NCBI GenBank assembly: GCA_964560205.1
Contig: CAZLKT010000003.1
Span: 1 to 64,000 of the forward strand
Length of the DNA: 64,000 nt
Source: CAZLKT01 sp964560205
Lineage (GTDB): Bacteria; Pseudomonadota; Alphaproteobacteria; Holosporales; Holosporaceae
Direction: 5' to 3'
The position numbers and the translations under genes are program-made. Positions 18,058 through 27,695 of this stretch are shown piece after piece; positions within the stretch are counted from its first letter, which is position 1, and each line of letters begins with the position of its first letter. Below the pieces are notes generated by a model, which was not told the DNA's origin, ran no database searches, and worked only from the letters and a program-made list of their open reading frames with translations.

Positions 18058-19544
18058 CATCTCCATCTTCATTTTCCCTGCCTCATGATCACGGGTTTGT
18101 TCCTGTGATTGGTCTTGAAATTCATGCACAGATCCTTTCTGCATCAAAACTTTTTTCAGGAGCGTCCGCCCACGTTTTTGGAAAAGAGCCCAACACCGTG
18201 GTGGCTTTTCTTGATGCAGGATTTCCCGGCACTCTTCCTGTTGTCAACCAACACTGTATAGAACAGGGTATCCGCACAGGTTTGGGGCTTCAGGGCCGTA
18301 TCAATATGCGATCTGTTTTCGAACGCAAGAATTATTTTTATCCAGACCTACCATCAGGGTACCAAATCTCCCAATACTTACATCCTCTCATGGAGGAAGG
18401 CCATCTCATCATCACCGGAGATGACGGGACGCCTAAAAAGATTCGCATCCAACGTCTTCACCTGGAACAGGATGCAGGAAAAAACATCCATGATAAAGAT
18501 CCTCGATACTCCTATGTGGACCTCAACCGCTCTGGGGTTGGGCTTATGGAAATTGTTTCCCATCCGGATATGTCCACACCCGATGAAGCAGTGAAGTATG
18601 CCAAAAAACTCCGGGGAATTCTTCGATATTTGGGCACGTGTGATGGCAATATGGAAGAAGGCAGCATGCGCGTGGATGCTAATATTTCAGTGCATAAACC
18701 CGGAACACCTTTGGGAATTCGCGCAGAACTGAAGAACATCAATTCGTTCCGTTTTTTACAGCAAGCCCTAGTGTATGAGATTCAACGCCAGATTCATTGT
18801 GTTCTCACAGGGCAGCCGCTCATCCAAGAAACACGAGGCTTTGATGTGAAAAAAGGTGTCACCGTGTCTCTTCGTGAGAAGGAAGATGCCTTTAATTATC
18901 GATATTTTCCCGACCCGGATCTGCCGGAGCTGGTGCTTTCCCACGAAGATGTGGACACCATAAGAAAAGCTCTTCCAGAACTTCCCCAAGAAAAGTTCTC
19001 TCGCTTTCAGCAGGATTTTTATCTCACCCCTTATGATGCAGAGCTTCTCATAGAGGACCTGGATGTGGCGACTTTTTTTGAAGAGGCCGCCCGCTTTTTG
19101 TCCAAGAAAGACAAGAACTCATACAAACTTCTTGCCAACTGGATCACAGGGGAGTTGTTTGCCTCGCTCAACAAGTCGGAGTACGTCCTCTCCTCCATGA
19201 AGGTCACCCACCAACATGTGGCGCAGCTTGTGGATGCCATTGAGAAGGAGCTTCTGTCCCACACCCTTGCAAAGGAAGTATGGGCTCATATGTGGGACAC
19301 TGGAGCATCCCCCGAACATATTATGACGGAGAAAAACCTTGTGCAAGTTTCTGATGAGGCCACCGTGCTGACCTGGGTCACGGATGCATTATCGGGGGAG
19401 GAAAAAAATATCGCCCTCTATCACGGTGGTCAAGAAAAACTGTGGGGATATTTTATAGGAAAAATTATGAAAAACGCCAAAGGCAGAGGAAATCCAAAGG
19501 TCATTCATCGGATCCTCACAGAATATCTTCTGTCCCAAAAATAG
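18054..19544 (+). CDS. gatB: Aspartyl/glutamyl-tRNA amidotransferase subunit B
   Basis: Binds and phosphorylates the Glu-tRNA-Gln substrate before amidation. N-terminal signature VIGLEIHAQ, then NRSGVGLMEIVSHPD and the basic MRVDANISVH core, with the YqeY-like tail domain from about residue 390 to the end. A longer frame opens at 17934, but ATG 18054 with GGGAGG upstream and the ATGA overlap with gatA is the clear start, giving 496 residues. Third gene of gatC-gatA-gatB. Confidence 0.98.
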   Translation: MTSPSSFSLPHDHGFVPVIGLEIHAQILSASKLFSGASAHVFGKEPNTVVAFLDAGFPGTLPVVNQHCIEQGIRTGLGLQGRINMRSVFERKNYFYPDLPSGYQISQYLHPLMEEGHLIITGDDGTPKKIRIQRLHLEQDAGKNIHDKDPRYSYVDLNRSGVGLMEIVSHPDMSTPDEAVKYAKKLRGILRYLGTCDGNMEEGSMRVDANISVHKPGTPLGIRAELKNINSFRFLQQALVYEIQRQIHCVLTGQPLIQETRGFDVKKGVTVSLREKEDAFNYRYFPDPDLPELVLSHEDVDTIRKALPELPQEKFSRFQQDFYLTPYDAELLIEDLDVATFFEEAARFLSKKDKNSYKLLANWITGELFASLNKSEYVLSSMKVTHQHVAQLVDAIEKELLSHTLAKEVWAHMWDTGASPEHIMTEKNLVQVSDEATVLTWVTDALSGEEKNIALYHGGQEKLWGYFIGKIMKNAKGRGNPKVIHRILTEYLLSQK

Positions 19545-19566
19545 CATTTTGAGAAAAATTTTTTCT

Positions 19567-19594
19567 TTGAGAATGAATACTTTTTTTTTACAAT
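19567..19594 (+). promoter_or_regulatory. Probable clpB promoter
   Basis: TTGAGA (19567-19572), 16 bp, TACAAT (19589-19594), about 30 bases before clpB. It looks like a housekeeping sigma-70 site. I could not find a sigma-32-type heat-shock promoter (CTTGAA with CCCCAT) in this short spacer. Confidence 0.45.
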
Positions 19595-19625
19595 GGGGTG
19601 TATGTGTGAGAGGAGGTAAACATCC

Positions 19626-22187
19626 ATGACTTTTGATCATTTTACAGAACAATCGCGAGAAAAAATCAAAGCGGCTCAAGCCATCACTCAAAAACACAAA
19701 CAGCAACACATCCTTCCGGAACACGTGCTCATGGCATTTCTGGAGGATAATGATGGGATTGGATCTTCTCTTTTGCAAGATGCAGGTGTTGATCTTTCTC
19801 AGGGAAAGACGCTCACAAAAGATGCCATCCAAAAACATCCCAGCGTTCATGGGGCTAAACTTGTGGTGTCCTCTTCCTTCAACGCATTTCTCTCAGAGTG
19901 CGAGCATGTGGCGGAATCCTTCGGAGACTCCTTCATTACGGTGGAAGCTCTTCTCTTGGCGCTTTTTAATATTCCTGAGACAATGGCAATTTTGCAAAAA
20001 GCTGGTGGCAAAAAAAACCTCCTGGAAAAAGCCATTGGCTCCATACGACAAGGTCGACGGGCCACTTCCCCCAACAGCGATGAAAACTATAATGCACTCA
20101 AAAAATATGCAAAAGATATCACTGCCGCTGCACGGGACGGCAGCTTGGATCCTGTCATTGGTCGCGATGACGAAATCCGAAGAGTGATTCAGGTGCTTTC
20201 CAGACGCACAAAAAATAATCCTGTCCTTATTGGAGAGCCTGGCGTAGGAAAAACAGCAATTATTGAGGGACTTGCCTTGCGTATTATCAAAGGAGATGTG
20301 CCCGATCCCCTCAAAAAAGCTCGTATTCTGGCCTTAGACCTTGGCGCCCTCATTGCAGGAAGCAAGTATAGAGGGGATTTCGAGGAGCGCCTCAAGGCTG
20401 TTCTCTCAGAAATAGAGCAAGAAGATGAGAACATCGTGCTGTTCATTGACGAGCTTCACACTCTGGTTGGTGCGGGTAAAACCGATGGCGCCATGGACGC
20501 ATCCAACATGCTCAAGCCAGCCCTCTCTCGAGGGGAGATTCAATGCATTGGCGCCACCACGTTGGATGAATATCGAAAATATATTGAGAAGGATGCGGCA
20601 CTGGCCAGACGGTTTCAGCTTGTGTATGTGCAGGAGCCCTCCGTGGAAAATACAATTTCTATTTTACGCGGACTCAAGGAGCGATATGAAATGCATCATG
20701 GTGTGCAAATCACTGATGCAGCCATTATTGCAGCAGCCACATTATCCCATCGATATATTACAGATCGGTTTTTACCGGATAAGGCCATTGATCTCATGGA
20801 TGAAGCAGCAAGTCGTCTGCGCATAGAAGCAAATTCAAAACCAGAAGCCTTGGATGAGTTAGATCGAAAAATCCTTCAGCTGAGTATAGAACGAGAAGCC
20901 CTTCTGAAGGAGTCAGATGGTCCATCAAAAATACGCTTAGATCATTGCAAAAAAGAGCTTCAAGATCTCGAAGAGCGAAGCCGACATCTTACTTATCAGT
21001 GGACGGAAGAAAGAAAGGCCATGTCCAGCATACAAAAATTGAAGGCCACCTTGGAGAAAGCCCGCCATGATCTGGTGATACTTCAACAGATGGGTGACTT
21101 GGCAAAGGCTGGGGAACTTCTCTACAGCACAATCCCACAGCTGGAAAAGAAAATTCACATGGAGGGAGAGCTCCTCAATGTGTCCCTTTTACGGGAAAAG
21201 GTTACAGAGCAGGACATTGCCTCCATTGTGTCGAGATGGACAGGAATTCCTGCAGACAAGTTGGTGGAAGAGGAGAAAGAAAAGCTTCTTCATATGGAGG
21301 AGTGGTTGCGGCAGCAGGTGGTGGGACAAACTCATGCCATTACAGCGGTGAGTAAGGCCATTCGACGTTCCCGAGCCGGATTTTCAGACGAGCATCGCCC
21401 CATCGGGTCTTTTCTCTTTCTGGGGCCCACGGGAGTGGGAAAAACAGAGCTTTCCAAGGCACTGGCGCGCTTTTTATTCGATTCATCAGATGCTCTTCTT
21501 CGTTTAGATATGTCGGAGTATATGGAGCGGCATTCAGTGGCTCGACTTATTGGTGCACCTCCGGGCTATGTGGGTTATGAAGAAGGAGGCACCCTTACAG
21601 AGGCTGTTCGGCGACGTCCCTATCAGGTCATCCTTTTGGATGAGGTGGAAAAAGCCCATAGGGATGTGTTCAACCTTTTTTTACAGATTCTTGATGATGG
21701 CCGTCTCACGGACAGCCAGGGGCGCACCGTGAATTTTCGTAACACCCTTCTGATTCTTACCTCCAATCTGGGCAGTGAGTATATCATCACAGAAGAAAAG
21801 GAAGAGATTTCCCTCGAGGTCAAAAAGAAAGTCATGAATGTTGTGCAAAGCACCTTTCGTCCAGAGTTTCTCAATCGCCTGGATGAGATTCTTTTGTTCC
21901 AAAAGCTTCGAAGGGAAGAGATGGACCAGATTGTAGAAATTCATCTAGAACCGTTGCGAAAGATTCTCACAAAAAAGCGTATTGCCATGAGCATTTCTCC
22001 CGAGGCCATTGCGTGGATTGCAGAGAAAGGATACGATCCGGACTATGGTGCACGCCCCCTTAAACGAACCATTCAACAGTTTCTTACTGATCCTTTTGCG
22101 CAACTTTTCCTCGAGGGAAAGATTGCTGAAGATGGCCATGTTTTTGTAAAGGTGGAAAATGATGATCTTGTACTGCTGCCTACGTAA
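19626..22187 (+). CDS. clpB: Chaperone ClpB
   Basis: Hsp100 disaggregase working with DnaK/DnaJ. In order: double Clp-N domain (1-145), first AAA domain with Walker A GEPGVGKT at 203-210 and VLFIDELH, coiled-coil M domain about 405-525, second AAA domain with GPTGVGKT near 602 and [11 protein letters not shown], and a C-terminal D2-small domain ([13 protein letters not shown]). The length of 853 is standard. GAGAGGAGG lies upstream of ATG 19626. The 3' end overlaps convergent miaB by 8 bp. Confidence 0.98.
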   Translation: MTFDHFTEQSREKIKAAQAITQKHKQQHILPEHVLMAFLEDNDGIGSSLLQDAGVDLSQGKTLTKDAIQKHPSVHGAKLVVSSSFNAFLSECEHVAESFGDSFITVEALLLALFNIPETMAILQKAGGKKNLLEKAIGSIRQGRRATSPNSDENYNALKKYAKDITAAARDGSLDPVIGRDDEIRRVIQVLSRRTKNNPVLIGEPGVGKTAIIEGLALRIIKGDVPDPLKKARILALDLGALIAGSKYRGDFEERLKAVLSEIEQEDENIVLFIDELHTLVGAGKTDGAMDASNMLKPALSRGEIQCIGATTLDEYRKYIEKDAALARRFQLVYVQEPSVENTISILRGLKERYEMHHGVQITDAAIIAAATLSHRYITDRFLPDKAIDLMDEAASRLRIEANSKPEALDELDRKILQLSIEREALLKESDGPSKIRLDHCKKELQDLEERSRHLTYQWTEERKAMSSIQKLKATLEKARHDLVILQQMGDLAKAGELLYSTIPQLEKKIHMEGELLNVSLLREKVTEQDIASIVSRWTGIPADKLVEEEKEKLLHMEEWLRQQVVGQTHAITAVSKAIRRSRAGFSDEHRPIGSFLFLGPTGVGKTELSKALARFLFDSSDALLRLDMSEYMERHSVARLIGAPPGYVGYEEGGTLTEAVRRRPYQVILLDEVEKAHRDVFNLFLQILDDGRLTDSQGRTVNFRNTLLILTSNLGSEYIITEEKEEISLEVKKKVMNVVQSTFRPEFLNRLDEILLFQKLRREEMDQIVEIHLEPLRKILTKKRIAMSISPEAIAWIAEKGYDPDYGARPLKRTIQQFLTDPFAQLFLEGKIAEDGHVFVKVENDDLVLLPT

Positions 22188-23562
22188 CATTTGGGACAAA
22201 AACACCGTGCAGATTCTTACCAAGGCCTCGAATAATGCGGACATTCACTATATCACCCACCTTCCCCTCAAAGGTCGTGTCATCGGGAATAATAATGGTA
22301 GTGGACTGCATGAAAAGCGTTCTTCCCCATATTTTCTCTTGATCCACTCGCTCAATGAGCACTGACATAATGGTGCCAACAAAGCTTCGATTAAATTCCA
22401 GTTGTTGTGTGTTCAAAAGATCTTGTAATATCATGAGACGTTCGTGTTTTACGTCCTGTGGCACTTGTTCATACTCTGCTGCAGGCGTCCCTGGTCGAGG
22501 ACTGTATTGAAAAGAGTATGCTTGCACAAAAAAGACCTCTCGCACCAAATCACAGGTATCCTGAAAATCTTTGTCCGTCTCCCCAGGATACCCCACAATA
22601 AAGTCAGAAGAAAATGCTATATCTGGTCGTACAGAACGCAGACGCTCAATGCATTTCTTATAGGATTCCCCTGTATACCTCCGATTCATAGCTTCCAAAA
22701 TTTTGTTGGAGCCAGACTGCACCGGCAAATGCAGCAATGGTGCAAGCTTTTTTTCTGTGCGATGCACTTCTATGAGATCATCGGTCATATCTCTGGGATG
22801 CGGACTTGTATAACGGATACATACAATTTCCGGGAATTCCGCCAATCGTTGAATCAATCGCCCAAGACCCCAGACCTCTCCCGTGGAGGAAAGTCCATGA
22901 TATGCGTTCACATTTTGTCCTGAAAGAATAATGCTTTTTGCCCCTTGGGCCACCAAAATCTGTGTTTCCTGCACCAGCTCTTCCACAGGACGAGAGTATT
23001 CGGCACCACGGGTGTAGGGCACCACACAAAACCTGCAAAATTTATCACAGCCTTCTTGGATGGAAAGAAAGGCAATGGGCCCCATGTTCTGCCGAGTTTT
23101 CACAAGATGGGTGAATTTAGATACTTTGGGAAATCCAGTGCGAACACGATAATCCAGAGCCAATTCAGAGGTGGGATCCTCATAGTCCTCATGAAGCTTT
23201 TTCAACATTTTCGGAAGAATATGATAGGTTTGTGGCCCCAAAACAGCGCTCACATAGGGCGCCCGTTCTAAAATGGCTTTTCCAAGGGCCTGCCCAGTAC
23301 ACCCCGCAACAATAAGAAAACAAGGGCGCTCATGGAGCTTCTCTCGATGACGTTTGATGTGTCGAAATCGACCCAAATCAGAAAAAAGTTTGTGTTCCGC
23401 TTTTTCGCGAATATGGCACGTGTTGAAAATCACTACATCTGCCTCTTCTGGCACAGTACATGCCTCATACCCCACAGACATGCACAGTTCCATCATACGT
23501 TCAGAGTCATACACATTTGACTGGCATCCATAGGTCTTCACAAAAACTTTTGCTGAATTCAT
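22180..23562 (-). CDS. miaB: tRNA (N6-isopentenyl adenosine-37-C2) methylthiotransferase MiaB
   Basis: Radical-SAM enzyme adding the 2-methylthio group to i6A37 in tRNAs reading U-starting codons. The first cluster is bound by Cys13 (KTYGCQSN), Cys49 (FNTCHIRE) and Cys88 (VAGCTGQ), the radical-SAM cluster by CDKFCRFC at 172-179. A TRAM domain ends the protein. A longer frame starts at 23607, but ATG 23562 overlaps the stop of the upstream acyltransferase gene as ATGA and leads straight into the MTTase domain, giving 460 residues. miaA, needed to make its substrate, is not in the window. An acyltransferase-miaB pair is a known alphaproteobacterial arrangement. Confidence 0.96.
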   Translation of the reverse strand: MNSAKVFVKTYGCQSNVYDSERMMELCMSVGYEACTVPEEADVVIFNTCHIREKAEHKLFSDLGRFRHIKRHREKLHERPCFLIVAGCTGQALGKAILERAPYVSAVLGPQTYHILPKMLKKLHEDYEDPTSELALDYRVRTGFPKVSKFTHLVKTRQNMGPIAFLSIQEGCDKFCRFCVVPYTRGAEYSRPVEELVQETQILVAQGAKSIILSGQNVNAYHGLSSTGEVWGLGRLIQRLAEFPEIVCIRYTSPHPRDMTDDLIEVHRTEKKLAPLLHLPVQSGSNKILEAMNRRYTGESYKKCIERLRSVRPDIAFSSDFIVGYPGETDKDFQDTCDLVREVFFVQAYSFQYSPRPGTPAAEYEQVPQDVKHERLMILQDLLNTQQLEFNRSFVGTIMSVLIERVDQEKIWGRTLFMQSTTIIIPDDTTFEGKVGDIVNVRIIRGLGKNLHGVFVPNVT

Positions 23563-24335
23563 ATGCACTCTATGCCCTCCTGACATCCTCTTTGCACACA
23601 CTGCCATGTTTTCTCTGCAGTAACCTTTCGAAAATCCGTTGCTTCAACCGCAGGATGAAAAATAACTGTGGCAACAACTTTTCGAAACTGCAGAATGGTC
23701 CAGAGATGAGAAAAAAGTGTTGGCTCCCCCCTCCAACAGAAAGTTTTCTGAAAAAAACGCGTGGCTGGAAGGTCATTCACCTCATTATACAAAATGGAAA
23801 CTGGCTGTATCAAGGTGCCCTCTGGCAAAGAGAAATAGGAGCTCTTAAAAGGTCGCACCCGACAACCATCATCAGTGGTCCCCTCTGGGAAAAGCACCAC
23901 CCCCGTATTATTGTGAAGCCATTCCCATAACATGGTGATGCCCTGCTTCACATTCTGAGAATCTCGCGAAATAAAAAGCGTTCCATACATGCGTGTCATC
24001 CATCCAATAAGCGGCCACGATGACACCTCATTCTTAGAAACAAATGTGTAGGGATAAATGCTTCCCAACACCATAATGTCCGTGAAGGACACATGGTTGC
24101 TCATGAGCACCACGGGCTTTTTTTCTTCGTGGGAAAAAGAAATAAGTGGTGTGCCCACATGTCGCACCGTCACACCAAAACATCCCGTTATACATATGTT
24201 GTACAGTTTCTGGCGCAATATAAGCGTGAATTTCTTGTGGGGGTAAAAAAACGTCACTATGGCCACAAGGGGAGCCGCAACCAACAGAATAATGGTGATA
24301 AAAACAAGGCGGAAAAGAACACGAAAAAGAGTCAT
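23559..24335 (-). CDS. PlsC-superfamily acyltransferase, OlsA-like
   Basis: Membrane acyltransferase of 258 residues. A hydrophobic N-terminal helix pair (about 5-30) precedes the catalytic HX4D motif (His81, Asp86 in NHVSFTD) and the substrate motif FPEGT at 149-153. The superfamily covers 1-acyl-glycerol-3-phosphate acyltransferase (PlsC) and lyso-ornithine-lipid acyltransferase (OlsA). Because it overlaps an OlsB-like gene by 4 bp, I favour OlsA, which completes ornithine lipid. PlsC activity, or both as in some bifunctional OlsA proteins, remains possible. Coupled to miaB downstream by an ATGA overlap. Confidence 0.85.
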   Translation of the reverse strand: MTLFRVLFRLVFITIILLVAAPLVAIVTFFYPHKKFTLILRQKLYNICITGCFGVTVRHVGTPLISFSHEEKKPVVLMSNHVSFTDIMVLGSIYPYTFVSKNEVSSWPLIGWMTRMYGTLFISRDSQNVKQGITMLWEWLHNNTGVVLFPEGTTDDGCRVRPFKSSYFSLPEGTLIQPVSILYNEVNDLPATRFFQKTFCWRGEPTLFSHLWTILQFRKVVATVIFHPAVEATDFRKVTAEKTWQCVQRGCQEGIECI

Positions 24336-25141
24336 AAAATTTCCTCCTCCGCTTTTTTCCCATTATGAAAAAGAGCAGAGAAATTTTGTACCATTTTTTG
24401 TGCCTCCCCCACAATGCACACATCCAAACTTCCAAAAGAAGTATCCAAAAAAGCCCCCTCCCCCACAAAGCCACCGATGCGAATGTACCCTTTAATAAGG
24501 GGAGGAAGCTCTGCTAAAGCTTGTGTCACGTCAATGTGGTCTTTGGGAATGATATCCATGGACACAAACGATGATGCCAAAGCCCTTGTTCTGTAGTGTT
24601 CTGGCGCAAGATAATATGCATGAAGATACGAGAGGGCCTGCTTCACCGCCTCTGCTTGCACCACAGGAAAACTTCCAATGCCAAAAAGCAGAGAAATGTC
24701 GAAATGCACAATGTACGCTTTAATAACCTGCCACAAAAGATGGATGGTTCTTCCTGTACGATACTCGGGATCCACACAGGCCCTTCCAAGCTCAAGCTTT
24801 CTCCAGGGCTGTTTTTCCAGGATTTTCAGGTCAAATTCTGAAGAAGACAGAAAACCCCCAGCTTTGTGTGCTGCATCCTCTTGAATGAGACGATAGGTTC
24901 CCACCACACGGCCATCACGCACATCTTCCGCAATCAAAATATGACAAAACTTGTCCAAAACATCTTCATCAATGCCCTCATTTTGCGCGTGTTCAAAATG
25001 ATGACTGTGATGATAGTGGTCACTAAAAACCCGATAGCGCAATTTTTGAGCTTCTCTGATTTTTTCAGGACAGGTGGTAAGATAAACCTCGATATTCCCA
25101 GATTGTGTCAAAAACATGCGAGAATCAGACGACTGTGACAT
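24332..25141 (-). CDS. OlsB-like N-acyltransferase (GNAT, ornithine lipid type)
   Basis: GNAT-fold protein of 269 residues in the family holding L-ornithine N-alpha-acyltransferase OlsB (Acetyltransf_5). Diagnostic segments are KLRYRVF near residue 40, VGTYRLI, KLELGRACVDPEYR with the following Leu-Leu-Trp, and GYIRIGGFVGEGAF near the C terminus. OlsB transfers a 3-hydroxyacyl group from acyl-ACP to ornithine, giving lyso-ornithine lipid. The upstream neighbour fabG makes 3-hydroxyacyl-ACP, and the downstream acyltransferase could add the second chain. ATG 25141 is chosen over an in-frame TTG at 25150; no clear ribosome site is visible. Specificity for ornithine is inferred. Confidence 0.78.
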   Translation of the reverse strand: MSQSSDSRMFLTQSGNIEVYLTTCPEKIREAQKLRYRVFSDHYHHSHHFEHAQNEGIDEDVLDKFCHILIAEDVRDGRVVGTYRLIQEDAAHKAGGFLSSSEFDLKILEKQPWRKLELGRACVDPEYRTGRTIHLLWQVIKAYIVHFDISLLFGIGSFPVVQAEAVKQALSYLHAYYLAPEHYRTRALASSFVSMDIIPKDHIDVTQALAELPPLIKGYIRIGGFVGEGAFLDTSFGSLDVCIVGEAQKMVQNFSALFHNGKKAEEEIL

Positions 25142-25195
25142 ATGCTTCAACCATGTGAAATGGAGTAACTGTACATTTTTTCTCCTATGAATTTC

Positions 25196-25942
25196 TTAAA
25201 ACATTCCCATACCACCATTGATATGAAGGGTTTCTCCTGTAATATAGGAGGACTGGGGGTCTGCCAAAAAGAGAACGCCGTGGGCAATATCCTCTGGTGT
25301 GCCACATTTTTGACACGGGATTTTCTTAAGGATCCCCTGTCGGACCTCCTCATTATCCAAAAGATTTTTCGTCATGGCAGTGATAATAAAGCCCGGAGCA
25401 ATGGTATTGACAGTAATATGTCGTGAAGCCACTTCCAGAGCCAGACATTTGGTCAACCCCCAAAGCCCCGCCTTTGACGCCACATAGTTGGACTGGCCAG
25501 CATTACCCGTCATAGCCACCACAGAAGAGACATTAATAATTCGGCCCCAGCGTTTCTTCATCATATTCGGCAAAACACCCTTGGCCAACTGAAAAGCAGC
25601 AGTTAAATTCACCTGCAACACTTTGTCCCAGTCCTCCTGCTTAATGCGTATGGCAAGGTTATCCGCAGTCATGCCACCATTATTCACGAGAATATCAATG
25701 GGCCCCTCTTTTTCCGCAATGGCCTTGGGCAAATGCTCCACAGCATCTTTATCCAAAAGATCCACAGGCCATGTGGAGGTGGGATACGGCGCCAGTTCTT
25801 TCTGAAGCTCCCCCAACTCTTTTTCATGGCGACCAGACAAACAAAGAATGGCCCCCTCCTCCGCAAATCTTTTTGCAACTGCATGACCAATGCCGCCCGA
25901 TGCGCCCGTCAACAATACACGATACCCAGAAAATCTACTCAT
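25196..25942 (-). CDS. fabG: 3-oxoacyl-[acyl-carrier-protein] reductase
   Basis: NADPH-dependent SDR of the fatty acid elongation cycle. The nucleotide site is TGASGGIG at 12-19, with NNGG at 87-90 and catalytic Asn113-Ser140-Tyr153-Lys157 (NVSS, SNYVASK). The C-terminal AMT(K/E) segment and final GGMGMF are typical FabG. At 248 residues the length is standard. Its usual partners fabD and acpP are missing here. It lies 54 bp upstream of the olsB-like gene on the same strand. Confidence 0.95.
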   Translation of the reverse strand: MSRFSGYRVLLTGASGGIGHAVAKRFAEEGAILCLSGRHEKELGELQKELAPYPTSTWPVDLLDKDAVEHLPKAIAEKEGPIDILVNNGGMTADNLAIRIKQEDWDKVLQVNLTAAFQLAKGVLPNMMKKRWGRIINVSSVVAMTGNAGQSNYVASKAGLWGLTKCLALEVASRHITVNTIAPGFIITAMTKNLLDNEEVRQGILKKIPCQKCGTPEDIAHGVLFLADPQSSYITGETLHINGGMGMF

Positions 25943-26077
25943 ACACCTCGCCGGTTTTCAGCACATATTCCTCGGAGTGTAACACAAAAAACCTTCGTGG
26001 GGAATGCGGAACTTTTTAATGGGGACCTATTTCAGAAGCCCCATGCCCACACATCCTATGGCCCCCTGTTCAGCCAC

Positions 26078-27238
26078 TCAGAGTTTCTTGAGAAAACTCT
26101 TCAGTTTTGAGAGAAATCCCTTTGCCTTAGAGGGCGCATTGTTTTCAGCATTTTTTTCTTCTTCTTGCATATGGCGTAAAAGTTCCCGCTGCTTGTTTGT
26201 AAGGTTAATGGGCACATACACATCTGCACGCACATAGAGATTACCTCTCTGCGTGCGGTTCAACTGGGACATGCCCTTCCCTTTCACCAGAATACTGTCC
26301 TGAAATTGTGTGCCCTCCGGAATGTCAATGGACATAACACCGCCTTCAATGAGGGGCACATCAACGGTCCCCCCCAAAGCAGCAGTGATCATGGAAATGG
26401 AATAGGTACAATATAAATTCGCTCCTTCCCTTTGAAAGAGGTCGTGGGGTTTAATCTTCACCTGCACATACAAGTCGCCGGCCTCTCCCCCTCGAATACC
26501 TGCTTCCCCCTTGTGAGAAAGACGAATTTGGGATTGATCCTCAATGCCGGGGGGGACTTTCACCATTAAGCTTTTTTTCTTACGAGTGCGGCCATCCCCC
26601 TTACACGTGGTGCATGGATTTTCAATAAAAGTGCCTTCGCCCTTGCACTGAGAGCACGTTTGCTCCATGGTAAGAAACCCCCTCTGGATTCTATGAACAC
26701 CAAGGCCGTGGCATGCGGAACAGGATACGGTCTTGCTTTTCTGTGTGGCCCCCGTACCTGTGCAGGCATCACAGGGAAAATATGTGAGAAACTCAATGGT
26801 GGTTTCTATGCCATGAAATGCATCCTCCAAAGAAATGCCAAGCTGGAAAGAAAGGTCCCGTCCGTGCTGCTGCTGTTGGGCATTTCTTCTATCTCTCTTT
26901 CGACTGTTTCCTCCGAGAAAGTCAGAAAAAAGATCCTCAAAAATCCCCGAAAAATTTCCGCTGTGAAAAAAATCAGACCCATGAGATCCATAGCCACCGC
27001 CCCCACCAGTCTGCTCGAAAGCCTCATGCCCCATCTGATCGTAGGCCGCCCTCTTCTTCTCATCGCTGAGAACCTCGTATGCAGATGTGATTTCTTTAAA
27101 GCGTGCCTCTGCCTCTTTTTGTCCAGGATTTTTATCTGGATGATACTGCATGGCAAGCTTCCTATATGCCTTCTTGATTTCCGCCACTGTGGCAGAAGAA
27201 GATACACCAAGAACACTATAAAAATCCTTTTTAGACAT
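26078..27238 (-). CDS. dnaJ: Chaperone DnaJ
   Basis: Type I Hsp40 co-chaperone of DnaK. The J domain carries HPD at 33-35, then a Gly/Phe-rich stretch ([10 protein letters not shown]), the zinc-binding domain with four CxxCxGxG repeats ([32 protein letters not shown]), and the beta-sandwich substrate domains. The length of 386 fits. The usual dnaK-dnaJ pairing is broken: it sits 14 bp downstream of rplQ, at the tail of the rpoA ribosomal operon. Confidence 0.98.
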   Translation of the reverse strand: MSKKDFYSVLGVSSSATVAEIKKAYRKLAMQYHPDKNPGQKEAEARFKEITSAYEVLSDEKKRAAYDQMGHEAFEQTGGGGGYGSHGSDFFHSGNFSGIFEDLFSDFLGGNSRKRDRRNAQQQQHGRDLSFQLGISLEDAFHGIETTIEFLTYFPCDACTGTGATQKSKTVSCSACHGLGVHRIQRGFLTMEQTCSQCKGEGTFIENPCTTCKGDGRTRKKKSLMVKVPPGIEDQSQIRLSHKGEAGIRGGEAGDLYVQVKIKPHDLFQREGANLYCTYSISMITAALGGTVDVPLIEGGVMSIDIPEGTQFQDSILVKGKGMSQLNRTQRGNLYVRADVYVPINLTNKQRELLRHMQEEEKNAENNAPSKAKGFLSKLKSFLKKL

Positions 27239-27252
27239 GGAGCGCCCTCGTG

Positions 27253-27630
27253 TTATGCCTGAGAAGCAAAAGATCCATCTACAAACTCAATAAAGGCCAT
27301 GGGCGCATTATCTCCGTAACGATATCCCGCCTTCATAATGCGAACATATCCCCCAGGACGCTCCTTATATCGTGGAGCCAATACATTCACCAATTTGTTG
27401 CATGCTGTATGAAGGCGAAGCCGTGAGTACATTAAACGATACGCAGATAAAGAAGGTGATCGTTTTGACGTGGTAATCAATTTTTCCACAAAGGGACGGA
27501 GGTCCTTTGCCTTAGGAAGGGTCGTAAAAAGACGCTCCTTGTGAATAAGATCATTTGCCAACCCTGCCAAAAGTGCCTTCCTTTGGTTTTTTGTGCGATT
27601 AAACTTTCGTGTAGCCATTCCGTGACGCAT
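27253..27630 (-). CDS. rplQ: 50S ribosomal protein L17
   Basis: 125 residues. The start [20 protein letters not shown] matches the L17 N terminus, and [20 protein letters not shown] is the conserved C-terminal segment. GGAGAG lies before ATG 27630. Directly downstream of rpoA, the normal order, and followed unusually by dnaJ. Confidence 0.97.
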   Translation of the reverse strand: MRHGMATRKFNRTKNQRKALLAGLANDLIHKERLFTTLPKAKDLRPFVEKLITTSKRSPSLSAYRLMYSRLRLHTACNKLVNVLAPRYKERPGGYVRIMKAGYRYGDNAPMAFIEFVDGSFASQA

Positions 27631-27695
27631 AAAAACTCTCCCTCTTTTTTTTTCTCTCTTCTGTTGATCTTACTTTCCTGTATCTCCTACGGTCC

